Part shown: one piece after another, positions 33,003-41,704 of the stretch
Layout of the letters: every line of letters begins with the position of its first letter
How positions within the stretch are numbered: position 1 is the first letter of the stretch
Origin: Streptomonospora alba
Lineage (GTDB): Bacteria; Actinomycetota; Actinomycetes; Streptosporangiales; Streptosporangiaceae
NCBI RefSeq assembly: GCF_000826685.1
Contig: NZ_JROO01000006.1
Coordinates: 124,001-188,000 of the forward strand
DNA: 64,000 nucleotides
Direction of reading: 5' to 3'
Notes under the pieces: model-generated
What the model was told of the DNA's origin: nothing
Database searches by the model: none
Seen by the model: only the letters and a program-made list of their open reading frames with translations
Translations under genes and position numbers: made by a program

Positions 33003-34208
33003 ATGACAACGGCTCCGGCGGGGGCGTCGCTCGACGCGTCCGCACTGCGCCAGCGGGTCGCCGACTTCGTCGCCGAGTACGACCCCGAGACCACCGACCA
33101 GCGCGATTTCCTGGCAGCGCGCTTCGACGCCGGCCTGGCGTGGGTGCACTTCCCCGAGGGCGAGGGCGGCCTGGGCGCCCCCCGCGCCCTGCAGCCCGTC
33201 GTCGACGAAGAGTTCGAGCGCCTGGGCTACACCCCCGTCGGCCGCGAAGGGCTGGTCATCGGCCTGGGCATGGCCGCACCCACCATCCTCGCCTTCGGCA
33301 CCCCCGAGCAGCGTGCCCGCTACCTCAAGCCGCTCTACACCGGCGAGGAGATCTGGTGCCAGCTGTTCAGCGAACCCGGCGCCGGCTCCGACCTGGCGGC
33401 CCTGGGCACCCGCGCGGTGCGCGAGGGCGACGCCTGGACGGTCAGCGGCCAGAAGGTGTGGACCTCGCTGGCCCACCGCGCCCGGTTCGCCATCCTCGTC
33501 GCACGCACCGATCCCGACGTGCCCAAGCACAAGGGCATCACCTACTTCATCTGCGACATGTCCGCCGAGGGCGTGGACGTGCGCGCGCTGCGCCAGATCA
33601 CCGGCGAGGCGGAGTTCAACGAGGTCTACCTCAACGACGTGCGCATCCCCGACTCCCAGCGCCTCGGCGGTGAGGGCGAGGGCTGGCGCGTCGCCCAGAC
33701 CACGCTGATGAACGAGCGCGTCTCCATCGGCGGCCACCCCGAGCCGCGCGAGGGCGGGCTCATCAGCCTCGTCTCGCAGCTCTGGCGCGAGCGCCCCGAC
33801 CTGCGCACACCCGGCCTGCACGACCAGCTGCTGCGGCTGTGGGTGGACGCCGAGGCGGCGCGGTTGACCAAGGAGCGGCTGCGCCAGCAGCTCGCGATCG
33901 GCCAACCCGGCCCCGAGGGGTCGGCGGCGAAGTACTCCTTCTCCCGCCTCAACCAGGAGATCTCCGGCCTGGAGTTGGAGATGCTCGGTGCCGAGGGCAT
34001 GACCTACGACGACTGGACGTTCCGCCGTCCCGAGGGCGTCGAGTTCACCAAGCGCTCGCCGGGCTTCCACTATCTGCGCAGCAAGGGCAACTCCATCGAG
34101 GGCGGCACCACCGAGATCCTGCGCAACATCATCGCCGAGCGGGTCCTGGGCCTTCCGTCCGAACCCCGCACGGACAAGGACGTGGCATGGAAGGACCTGC
34201 CCAAGTGA
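33003..34208 (+). CDS. Acyl-CoA dehydrogenase, large partner
   Basis: 401 residues, GGAGG 5 nt upstream. N-terminal helical domain, middle beta-domain (WCQLFSEPGAGSDLA, QKVWTSLAH), and a C-terminal helical domain ending EGGTTEILRNIIAERVLGLP. FAD-binding residues of the ACAD fold are in place. It is followed 64 bp later by a second, more divergent ACAD. Such adjacent pairs often form alpha2-beta2 heterotetramers in actinobacterial steroid and branched-chain degradation. The acyl substrate is unknown. Confidence 0.93.
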   Translation: MTTAPAGASLDASALRQRVADFVAEYDPETTDQRDFLAARFDAGLAWVHFPEGEGGLGAPRALQPVVDEEFERLGYTPVGREGLVIGLGMAAPTILAFGTPEQRARYLKPLYTGEEIWCQLFSEPGAGSDLAALGTRAVREGDAWTVSGQKVWTSLAHRARFAILVARTDPDVPKHKGITYFICDMSAEGVDVRALRQITGEAEFNEVYLNDVRIPDSQRLGGEGEGWRVAQTTLMNERVSIGGHPEPREGGLISLVSQLWRERPDLRTPGLHDQLLRLWVDAEAARLTKERLRQQLAIGQPGPEGSAAKYSFSRLNQEISGLELEMLGAEGMTYDDWTFRRPEGVEFTKRSPGFHYLRSKGNSIEGGTTEILRNIIAERVLGLPSEPRTDKDVAWKDLPK

Positions 34209-34272
34209 GCGGCGGGACGGACGGCAGGCACAGGACGGCGGCGCGCCGGGCGCGCACGGATCGGGGAGCGCG

Positions 34273-35415
34273 ATGAGCGAGAAGCGGCTCGACCTGCTCT
34301 ACAGCGAGGTCGAAGAGGAGCTGCGGGCGAGTGTCCGCTCGCTGCTGGAGGACAAGAGCCCGCCCGAGTCGGTACTCGCGCGGGTCGAGGACGACCGGAT
34401 CACCGACACGGCGCTGTGGAAGGAGCTCGCCGAGATCGGGGTCGCCGGCCTGCCCGTGTCCGAGGAGCTGGGCGGCGCCGGGGCGAGCCTGCGCGAGAGC
34501 GCGGTGGTCGCCGAGGAGCTGGGGCGCGGCGTGGCGCCGGTGCCCTTCATGGGCAGCGCGGTGCTGGCCACGACCGCCCTGCTGGAGTCCGGCGACGCGG
34601 CGACCCAGGAGCTGGAGGCGCTGGCCGGCGGTGAGTCGACGGGCACGCTGGTGGTCGGGTTCGCGCGCGCGCCGGGATCGGGGTTTCCGGAAGCGGTGCA
34701 GGAGAACGGCGGCAAGCTGCGAGGGAACGTGGGCGGCGTGGTCGACGCGCTGACCGCCGACGTCCTGGTCGTGCCGGCCGTGGGTGATTCGGGACCGGGA
34801 CTGTACGTGGTCCCGGCTTCCGAGGCGACGGTCACGCCGGTGGTCAGTCTGGACCTGACGCGGCCGCTGGCCGACGTCTCGCTGGAGGGCGCGGCCGGTC
34901 GGCGGGTGGCCTCGGGCGCCGACGCCGAACGGGCGCTGCGGCACGCGCTGGTGACCGGCGCGGCGCTGCTGTCGGCCGAACAGCTGGGCGTGGCCCAGTG
35001 GGCGCTGGACGCCACAGTCGACTACGCCAAGACCCGGACCCAGTTCGGCCGCCCGATCGGCTCGTTCCAGGCGGTCAAGCACCGGCTGGCCGACCTGTGG
35101 ATCTCGGTGTCCCAGGCGCGGGCGGTGGTGCGCAGCGCGGCGAGTGCGGCCGCGACCCTGCGGGAGCCGGGCGCCGGCGCCGAAGCGGCCGAGGCCGAGA
35201 TCAACGCCTCCCTCGCCCAGGCGTTCGTGTCCTCAGTGGCGGTCAAGGCCGCCGAGGAGGCGCTGCAGCTGCACGGCGGCATCGGCTTCACCTGGGAGCA
35301 TCCCCTGCACCTGTTCCTCAAGCGCGCCAAGAGCGACGCGCTCGCGCTGGGCACGGCCGATCGGCACCGGCTGGCGCTGTCGGGCAGGGTCGATCTGCCC
35401 GCGCCGAGCGCCTGA
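34273..35415 (+). CDS. Acyl-CoA dehydrogenase, second partner
   Basis: 380 residues with GGGAG before the ATG. The N-terminal domain is typical (LWKELAEIGVAGLPVSEELGG), but the middle domain is divergent and lacks the EPGAGSD-type motif seen in the first dehydrogenase. The C-terminal domain has GRPIGSFQAVKHRLADLWI and LQLHGGIGFTWEHPLHLF. This divergence resembles FadE27/FadE29-type subunits that function only with a partner dehydrogenase, here the gene 64 bp upstream. A terminator follows. Confidence 0.92.
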   Translation: MSEKRLDLLYSEVEEELRASVRSLLEDKSPPESVLARVEDDRITDTALWKELAEIGVAGLPVSEELGGAGASLRESAVVAEELGRGVAPVPFMGSAVLATTALLESGDAATQELEALAGGESTGTLVVGFARAPGSGFPEAVQENGGKLRGNVGGVVDALTADVLVVPAVGDSGPGLYVVPASEATVTPVVSLDLTRPLADVSLEGAAGRRVASGADAERALRHALVTGAALLSAEQLGVAQWALDATVDYAKTRTQFGRPIGSFQAVKHRLADLWISVSQARAVVRSAASAAATLREPGAGAEAAEAEINASLAQAFVSSVAVKAAEEALQLHGGIGFTWEHPLHLFLKRAKSDALALGTADRHRLALSGRVDLPAPSA

Positions 35416-35431
35416 GGCGCCGGGTACGGGA

Positions 35432-35470
35432 CCTCGGGTGCCGGCGGGCAGCACCGCCCGGCGCCCGAGG
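35432..35470 (+). terminator. Terminator of the SDR/acyl-CoA dehydrogenase operon
   Basis: A 16-bp stem with one bulge (CCTCGGGTGCCGGCGG pairing to CCGCCCGGCGCCCGAGG) and a 6-nt loop, 17 bp after the stop codon. Confidence 0.65.
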
Positions 35471-35555
35471 TGACGCGACGGGCCGCGCGGGACCGCCTCG
35501 GCGGCGGGCCGCGTTCCTGGAAGGGCGGGGCCGCCGGTACGGCTGCGGTCGCCGC

Positions 35556-36566
35556 TCAGGCGGCGGCCGCGGCCTTGGCGATGCGTTCGGCCGCGGCGTC
35601 GACGTCCTTGTCGGACAGGTCCAGATGGACGACAAGGCGCAGCCGGTCCGCGCCCATCGGCACGCAGCCCACGCCCTCGCCCGCGAACAGGTCGGCGAAC
35701 TCCTGCGCGTGGTCGGCGGGGGTGGTGACCAGGACCATGTTGGTGCGCGCCTCGGCGGCCAGCGGCGGGGTCTGCGCGATGCGCTCGGCGAGCCGGTGCG
35801 CGCGCTCGTGGTCCTCGGCGAGCCGGTCGATGTGGTTGCGCAGCGCGTACAGCGCACCTGCGGCGACGATCCCCGCCTGGCGCATGCCGCCGCCCAGCAG
35901 CTTGCGGGCCCGCCGCGCCTCGGCGACGGTCTGCGCGTCGCCGACCAGCGCCGATCCCACGGGCGCGCCCAGGCCCTTGGAGAAGCACACCGAGACCGTG
36001 TCGGCGCCCTCGGCCACGCGCGCGGGCGCCTCGTCGAGCGCTACCGCCGCGTTCCACAGCCGGGCGCCGTCCAGGTGCAGCAGCATGCCGCGGTCGTGGG
36101 CGAAGGCGGAGATCCGCTCCTGCTCGGCCGGGGGCAGGACCAGGCCGGAGAAGGTGTTCTCCACGCAGACCAGCCGCGGCCGCGCGCGGTGCACGTCGTC
36201 GGCGCCGCGGGCCCACTCCTCCAGCAGCGCGGCGTCGGGGTAGCCCGACGCGGAGTCGTGGACGCGGGGCAGCACCCGCGCCAGCACCGAGGAGGCGCCC
36301 TGCTCGTTGGCGGCCACGTGGCCGCGGCGGTGGGTCCAGACCTCGTCGCCGGAGCGGGTCTGCACGTAGAGCGCGATCTGGTTGGACATGTGCCCCGAAG
36401 GCACGTACAGCGCCGCCTCCTTGCCCAGCAGCGCGGCCGTCTCCTCCTCCAGCGCCCGGACGGTGGGGTCCTCGCCGAACACGTCGTCGCCCACGTCGGC
36501 TTCGGCCATGGCCCGCCGCATCGCGGCAGTGGGCCGAGTGACGGTGTCCGAGCGAAGATCGATCAT
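35556..36566 (-). CDS. Low-specificity L-threonine aldolase
   Basis: 336 residues of fold-type I PLP enzyme. [13 protein letters not shown] at the N-terminus, [10 protein letters not shown] with the PLP-stacking His (~83), LDGARLWN (D166) and the Schiff-base lysine in [12 protein letters not shown] (K197) are family hallmarks. Cleaves L-threonine and L-allo-threonine to glycine and acetaldehyde in the cytoplasm. Length is normal. It is convergent with the acyl-CoA dehydrogenase operon and divergent from the phosphotriesterase-family gene, so it appears monocistronic. Confidence 0.93.
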   Translation of the reverse strand: MIDLRSDTVTRPTAAMRRAMAEADVGDDVFGEDPTVRALEEETAALLGKEAALYVPSGHMSNQIALYVQTRSGDEVWTHRRGHVAANEQGASSVLARVLPRVHDSASGYPDAALLEEWARGADDVHRARPRLVCVENTFSGLVLPPAEQERISAFAHDRGMLLHLDGARLWNAAVALDEAPARVAEGADTVSVCFSKGLGAPVGSALVGDAQTVAEARRARKLLGGGMRQAGIVAAGALYALRNHIDRLAEDHERAHRLAERIAQTPPLAAEARTNMVLVTTPADHAQEFADLFAGEGVGCVPMGADRLRLVVHLDLSDKDVDAAAERIAKAAAAA

Positions 36567-36850
36567 CCGGGGGCGCTCCGTTCTAGCCGATGCCTGCAGC
36601 CGAGACCGGCCCCTACTCTAGCCCCGCCCAGCCGCAGGCCCTCGCTGGCCGCCGGTTCGCGCCGAACCGCGCGCCCCGCGCTTGGCCGAATCGGCCGAAT
36701 CGGTTCCCGCCGGCACGGCATAACAGGCCGCCGACGGGTACATTCGCCGGCGACCCCGGCGCCCGTCCGCGATCGGCGCCGGCCGAGCGGTTGCGGCCGG
36801 ACCGGCGACGCGGACGGCGCCAAGCTCAACGACAGAGAGCGGCACAGCCA

Positions 36851-37810
36851 ATGCCCCAGGTCCCCACTCTCCACGGCCCCGTCGAGTCCACCGAACTGGG
36901 CCGGACCTACGTGCACGAGCACATCTTCACCCTCACGGCCGACGTGCAGCAGAACCACCCCGGCGAATGGGGCGACGAGGAGGAGCGGATCGCCGACGCC
37001 GCCGAACGCCTGAGCGCGTTGGCCGCCCAGGGCGTGCGCACCGTCGTCGACCCCACCGTCATCGGCCTGGGTCGCTACATCCCCCGCATCCAGCGCGTGG
37101 CCGAACGGGTGCCCGAACTCAACATCGTCGTCGCCACGGGCGTCTACACCTACGACAGCGTCCCCGCTTACTTCCGGTACCGCGGGCCGGCGGTCGGCCG
37201 GCCCGATCCCATGGTCGACATGTTCACCGCCGACATCACCGACGGCATCGGCGGCACCGGCGTGCGCGCGGGCATGCTCAAGTGCGCGATCGACGAACCG
37301 GGGCCCACACCCGACGTCGAGCGGATCATGCGGGCCGTGGCCGCCGCCCACCACCGCACGGGGGTGCCCATCACCGTGCACACCCACCCCGGTTCGGGGA
37401 GCGGGCTGGAGGCCAAGCGCGTGCTGTGCGACGAGGAGGGCGTCGATCCGCGCCGCGTCGTCCTGGGCCACAGCGGCGACACCACCGACACCGACCACCT
37501 GAGCGAACTGGCCGAGGCCGGGTTCGTGCTGGGCATGGACCGTTTCGGCCTCAACGTCGAGACCACGTTCGAGGCCCGCGCCGACACGCTCGTCGAGATG
37601 TGCCGGCGCGGCTTCGCCGAGAGCATGGTGCTGTCGCAGGACGCGTCGTGCTACATCGACTGGATCGACCCGGAGGTGCTGCCGCTGATGCCGCAGTGGA
37701 ACTACCTGCACATCGGCGAAGAGGTGCTGCCCTACGTGCGCGAGCGCGGCGTGTCCGAGGAGCAGATCAACACGATGCTCGTGGACGTCCCCCGGCGGCT
37801 GTGGGAATGA
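36851..37810 (+). CDS. Phosphotriesterase-family metal-dependent hydrolase (PTE/PLL-like)
   Basis: 319 residues. Binuclear metal site of the PTE family: H22 and H24 (YVHEHIF), the carbamylated lysine K144 (AGMLKCAID), H177/H179 (VHTHPG), H207 (LGHSGDT) and D264 (SQDASC). All ligands are present, so it should be catalytically active. Close relatives are often lactonases rather than phosphotriesterases; which applies here cannot be judged. A tandem GGCCGAATC repeat (36684-36701) lies in the upstream region. Confidence 0.92.
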   Translation: MPQVPTLHGPVESTELGRTYVHEHIFTLTADVQQNHPGEWGDEEERIADAAERLSALAAQGVRTVVDPTVIGLGRYIPRIQRVAERVPELNIVVATGVYTYDSVPAYFRYRGPAVGRPDPMVDMFTADITDGIGGTGVRAGMLKCAIDEPGPTPDVERIMRAVAAAHHRTGVPITVHTHPGSGSGLEAKRVLCDEEGVDPRRVVLGHSGDTTDTDHLSELAEAGFVLGMDRFGLNVETTFEARADTLVEMCRRGFAESMVLSQDASCYIDWIDPEVLPLMPQWNYLHIGEEVLPYVRERGVSEEQINTMLVDVPRRLWE

Positions 37811-37946
37811 GAGGCGCCGTCCGCGCTACCGCGGTGCGCGTTCTCCGGTACCGGATGCGAACGGTCGCCTACCCGAGGAGGGCTGCGGCGACGCCACCGG
37901 TACCGACCGCCGCGGCCGCCACCCGCCGCCGGCCTCGCCGCCCTCT

Positions 37947-39254
37947 TCAGGACAGGAACCGGGCCAGTTCTTCGACGACCAGGGTGGCGGCCTCCTCCGC
38001 GGCGGCGACTCCCGTGCCGTAGTCGGGCTGGTCGTCGGTGAGGACCGCGGCCAGGTACGCGCGGCCGTCGCGCTCGATGCGGCCGGTGCTGTGCACGTTC
38101 CACGGGCCGCCGCGGCCGGGGGCGGGCGCCCAGCCGTTCTTCAGCTCGGTGGAGCCGGTGGAGTCGGCGTCGGCTGCCGCGCTGATGCCCCAGGCTTGTT
38201 CCGGCGCCACCGAGGCCATCAGCGAACGCACGTATGCGCGGCTGCGCTCGTTCAGCGGGCTGGCGTCGGTGAACACCGCACGCAGCAGCCGGAGCCGGTC
38301 GGCGGCGGTGCTCGTGCCCATGCCCCAGGCGCCGCCCTCGTGCGGGCGGGTGTCCAGGAGGCCCAGGCGGGCGGTGGCCTCGGTGAACCCGGGTGTGAAG
38401 CCGTTGTACTGGTAGGCGTCGTCGGCGGCGTCGTTCTCGCTGTAGCGGAGCATCCTCTCGGCCAGGTCCGTCTCGCGGTCGGTGAGGAAGCGGCCGCTCT
38501 CCTGTGCGTTCATCAGCATGTGCACGACGAGATCCAGTTTGACGACGCTGGCGACCCGGAACTCGGCGTCGGCGGCGTAACCGAAGGTGGCCCCGGTGCG
38601 CAGGTCCTGCACAGATACAGCCACGCGCCCGGGGCGGCCGGAGAAGCGGTCGTCGAGCAGGGCGGTGATGCGGGCGCGCTCCTGGGGCCCCAGCGCGGCG
38701 GCCGTCTCGATCGGGGCGCCGGTGTCGCTCGGAGCGGGCGGGGGCACGGTGCCGCCGGCGCGGGGGTGGCCCGGGGTGACGGCGGCCAGCACGGTTGCCA
38801 GCAGCACGGGGGCCAGCACGGCGGCGAGGACGCCCCATCGGCCCGGCCGAGCGGCGGGCGGGCCGGGGAACAGGCGGACGATGGCGCCGCGCCGCGGCGG
38901 CAGGATCGGCGGCAGCGAGCGCGCCCAGCGGCGCAGGCGAGTGCGCCGGGGCCGCCTCTCCGACCTCTCCGACGCGGCGGCCGCCGCACCACCGGTTCGG
39001 TCGCCCGCGGGCGCGCCGTGCTCCGCTGCGTGCCGCGGGTGCGGGAGGGCCGCGCGGGCCTGCGGGACCTCCGGCGCCCGGGGGCCGAACCGGGCGCCGC
39101 GGGCGCTCCATCGGCGCCGGAACCTCAGCGGGAGAGGCGACCACGCCCTCAGCCGTCGCCGGAGACCGCCGTGCTCCGGCGGGGCTTTCGCGTCGCCGGC
39201 CGCGCCGTCGCCGGGCAGGGCTGTGGCCCGGGTGCCGGTGGGCCGCCGTCGCAC
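37947..39254 (-). CDS. Class A beta-lactamase-like serine hydrolase, membrane-anchored
   Basis: 435 residues from GTG 39254, with GGAGG 7 nt upstream supporting this long version. An Arg/Pro/Ala-rich cytoplasmic tail of ~135 residues precedes a membrane helix (RWGVLAAVLAPVLLATVLAAV) and an extracellular beta-lactamase2 domain. Catalytic motifs are S236-VV-K239, YSEN (SDN equivalent, S272/N274) and KNGW (KTG position, K372). Conserved Glu166-type deacylation was not located, so it may be a D,D-peptidase-like or resistance-unrelated enzyme. Convergent with the PTE gene. Confidence 0.8.
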   Translation of the reverse strand: MRRRPTGTRATALPGDGAAGDAKAPPEHGGLRRRLRAWSPLPLRFRRRWSARGARFGPRAPEVPQARAALPHPRHAAEHGAPAGDRTGGAAAAASERSERRPRRTRLRRWARSLPPILPPRRGAIVRLFPGPPAARPGRWGVLAAVLAPVLLATVLAAVTPGHPRAGGTVPPPAPSDTGAPIETAAALGPQERARITALLDDRFSGRPGRVAVSVQDLRTGATFGYAADAEFRVASVVKLDLVVHMLMNAQESGRFLTDRETDLAERMLRYSENDAADDAYQYNGFTPGFTEATARLGLLDTRPHEGGAWGMGTSTAADRLRLLRAVFTDASPLNERSRAYVRSLMASVAPEQAWGISAAADADSTGSTELKNGWAPAPGRGGPWNVHSTGRIERDGRAYLAAVLTDDQPDYGTGVAAAEEAATLVVEELARFLS

Positions 39255-39402
39255 CGCTCGTCCTCCACCGTCGCTGAGCGCCGCGCGCCCTCGGAGCGAC
39301 CGCGGTGGATCCGCCTACCGCGGAGAGGACCGCTCCGGGCGCCTGGGATGCCTCGAATATGCCATTCGCCGGGTCTCTGCGCTAGAGCGATTCGGTTGCG
39401 GT

Positions 39403-40011
39403 TCAGTCGATTCCGCGCGCGGTAAGGGCCTCGCCCAGCGCGTCGGCCGAACGCAGCAGTCCCACGATCACCGGCACCACCATCGCGTCGGGGCGGCCAC
39501 GCAGGCCGCGGGCGAGGTAGGCCTCGCGCGAGGTCCGCCATGCGGAGGCGACCATCGGGATGCAGCGGATCGTCATGGCGAGCACCAGGGACACCCGCCG
39601 CGGGTCGGCGCCCAGCCGCGCGAGCGGGCGCGCCAGGCGCTCGAACAGATCCAGCATCTCGCTGACGCGTGTGGAGGCCGTGACCATGGTCGCCAGTAGC
39701 GCGGCCGCCATCAGCTGCCCGCACACCCGCACCGCCGCCGTCCAGTCGCCGGCCAGCCACTGGAACAGCACGATGACGGCAAGGAACGGCGCCAGCGCCC
39801 GCAGCGTGCGCAGCGCCGGGCGCACCCCCAGCCCGCACAGGGGGTGCAGCAGCGCGGCGACGGCCGCCGCGGCCACGGCGACATAGGCGTTCGCGGAGGC
39901 CACCACGGCGGCCACGGCCAGCAGGAGGACCGAGAGCTTGGTGCCGGCCGACAGCCGGTGCAGCACCGCACGGCGCGAGCGCGGCGGGACGTAGAGGCCG
40001 ACCATGCTCAT
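39403..40011 (-). CDS. bioN: Biotin ECF transporter T-component (BioN)
   Basis: 202 residues with about four to five membrane helices and the EcfT/CbiQ-type cytoplasmic coupling region containing SREAYLARGLRGRP, which carries the Ala-Arg-Gly coupling motif. Last gene of a bioY-bioM-bioN operon; its start overlaps the bioM stop by 4 bp (40008-40011). It couples ATP hydrolysis to the BioY substrate component. Confidence 0.88.
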   Translation of the reverse strand: MSMVGLYVPPRSRRAVLHRLSAGTKLSVLLLAVAAVVASANAYVAVAAAAVAALLHPLCGLGVRPALRTLRALAPFLAVIVLFQWLAGDWTAAVRVCGQLMAAALLATMVTASTRVSEMLDLFERLARPLARLGADPRRVSLVLAMTIRCIPMVASAWRTSREAYLARGLRGRPDAMVVPVIVGLLRSADALGEALTARGID

Positions 40012-40802
40012 GGCCGGAGTCCGCCTCCCGAAGCGCGCGGGCCGGCTTCGGCTCCCGGATCCGGCTGCGCGCCGGCCGCGTCGGGGCGAGGACCTCCCGA
40101 AGCCGTGTGGCCGGTGTCCGCATCCGGCCGCATGAGCGCGGTGTAGTAGGCGATCGCCTCGGCCGGGGCGCCGTCGAACACGACGCGCCCCTCGTCCATC
40201 ACCAGCACGCGGTCGAAGGCGGTCAGCGCATCGAGGTGGTGGGTGAGCAGCACGACCTGCTGGGGCAGCGCGCGCAGCGTCTCCTCGATGACTGCCGTGT
40301 TGCGCAGGTCCAGCAGTGTGGTGGGTTCGTCGCACACCAGCACTTCGGGCCGGGTGACCAGCACCGACGCCAACGCGAGCATCTGGCGCTGCCCGCCGGA
40401 GAGCAGGTGCGCGGGATGGTCGCGGTGGCCGGCCAGGCCGTGGCGCTCCAGTACGGCGTCCACGCGCGCCCGCTGCTCGTCGGCGCTGAGCCCGCTGCGG
40501 CGCAGGCCGATGGCGACGTCCTCGGCCACCGTGGGCATGACGATCTGCGCCGAGGCGTCGGAGAAGACGAAGCCCACGCGGCGCCGGATCTCGCGGGCGT
40601 GGCGGCGGGTGTTCAGGCCGTCCAGCAGCACGCGCCCGGAGTCGGGCAGTACCAGGCCGTTGAGGGTGCGGGCCAGCGTCGACTTTCCGGAGCCGTTGGC
40701 GCCGATGACGCCGATGCGGTGCTCGCTCAGCTCCAGGTCGACGTCGCGCAGCACCGCACGCCCGTCGTAGGCGTGGGAGACGCCCTCCAGGCGCAGCGTC
40801 AT
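40008..40802 (-). CDS. bioM: Biotin ECF transporter ATPase (BioM)
   Basis: 264 residues, a single ABC ATPase: Walker A GANGSGKST (34-42), signature LLSGGQRQM, Walker B VLVCDEPTTLLD and the switch histidine in LLTHHLDAL. The C-terminus is a Gly/Pro/Ala-rich tail. It overlaps bioY by 4 bp at the start and bioN by 4 bp at the end, indicating translational coupling of the three-gene operon. Confidence 0.92.
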   Translation of the reverse strand: MTLRLEGVSHAYDGRAVLRDVDLELSEHRIGVIGANGSGKSTLARTLNGLVLPDSGRVLLDGLNTRRHAREIRRRVGFVFSDASAQIVMPTVAEDVAIGLRRSGLSADEQRARVDAVLERHGLAGHRDHPAHLLSGGQRQMLALASVLVTRPEVLVCDEPTTLLDLRNTAVIEETLRALPQQVVLLTHHLDALTAFDRVLVMDEGRVVFDGAPAEAIAYYTALMRPDADTGHTASGGPRPDAAGAQPDPGAEAGPRASGGGLRP

Positions 40803-41482
40803 TCCGTGCGGTCCGTGGAGCCGGCGGGTCCGGTGCCGCCGTCGGTGCCGGCGGTGTCGGTGAAGGTGTCGGCGGCGTTGTCGGCGGTTTCCTCCCCGAC
40901 CGGGCGGCCGGCGGGCGGCACGGGGTAGGCCCGGTGTACGGCCGCGGCGATGCCCGCGGCCAGCGCGGCCTTGGCGAGGTCGCCGGGCAGGAACACACCC
41001 GCCGCGGTGATCGTGGCCAGCAGTTCGTCGCCGAGGGCGACCGCGCTCCAGGGCACTCCGATGAGGTAGACGACGCCGATGCCGCCGACGATGTTGGCGC
41101 CCAGCCCCGGCCAGAACCGGTAGCGCGGCAGCATGAGGTGCACCAGCAGCCCGATGACCAGCGCGCCGAGCACCCAGCCGAGCATGTAGCCCCCGGTGGG
41201 TCCCACGAAGGGCGTCGGCCCGCCGCGCCCGCCCGGCAGCAGCGGCAGCCCCGCCACCACCAGGGCCAGGAAGGTCAGTACGACCAGCGTGCCGCGCTTG
41301 GCGCCGAGCAGACTGGGGGCGAGCATCACCCCGAGCGTCTGCAGCGTGATCGGCACGGGGCCGACGTTGATGGCCGCGGACATGCTGAGCACGGCCAGCA
41401 GTGCCGCGAACACCCCGATGAGGGCGATGTCGCGGGCGGTCAGTCCGCGGCGGCGAACCCGGCTGTGGGATGCCTGGGGCAT
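40799..41482 (-). CDS. bioY: Biotin transporter substrate-binding component (BioY)
   Basis: 227 residues, six membrane helices. PVPITLQTLGVMLAPSLLG with the following VAGLPLLPGG and PTGGYMLGWVLG is the BioY signature. High-affinity biotin binding within the ECF complex. The C-terminus carries an acidic, Thr/Gly-rich tail not essential for the fold. First gene of the operon; a 24-bp imperfect palindrome 47 bp upstream probably controls it. Confidence 0.95.
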   Translation of the reverse strand: MPQASHSRVRRRGLTARDIALIGVFAALLAVLSMSAAINVGPVPITLQTLGVMLAPSLLGAKRGTLVVLTFLALVVAGLPLLPGGRGGPTPFVGPTGGYMLGWVLGALVIGLLVHLMLPRYRFWPGLGANIVGGIGVVYLIGVPWSAVALGDELLATITAAGVFLPGDLAKAALAAGIAAAVHRAYPVPPAGRPVGEETADNAADTFTDTAGTDGGTGPAGSTDRTE

Positions 41483-41528
41483 GGGGGTCCCGTCCTCTCC
41501 TGCACGTCGTGGTGGCGCCTGCCATCCC

Positions 41529-41552
41529 CATTGTCCGTTATGCCGAACAATG
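41529..41552. promoter_or_regulatory. Palindrome in the bioY promoter
   Basis: On the minus strand CATTGTTCG-GCATAA-CGGACAATG forms 9-bp arms with one mismatch, about 47 bp upstream of the bioY ATG. It overlaps candidate promoter hexamers (GACAAT, CATAAC). It is a plausible biotin-responsive repressor site, but it does not match the BioQ motif I know. Confidence 0.5.
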
Positions 41553-41704
41553 CCAGGCGCCTCGCCCCGTCCTCGCCGGGTCGGTGAACGCCGACCGGTG
41601 CGGCGCGGACCGGCCGCCGACCCACCGGAACGCCTCCCGGTGATCGGCGGCCTATCGGGCGAAGACGCGTGCCGGATGCGGACTCAGCGGACCGCCCGTC
41701 GGGA

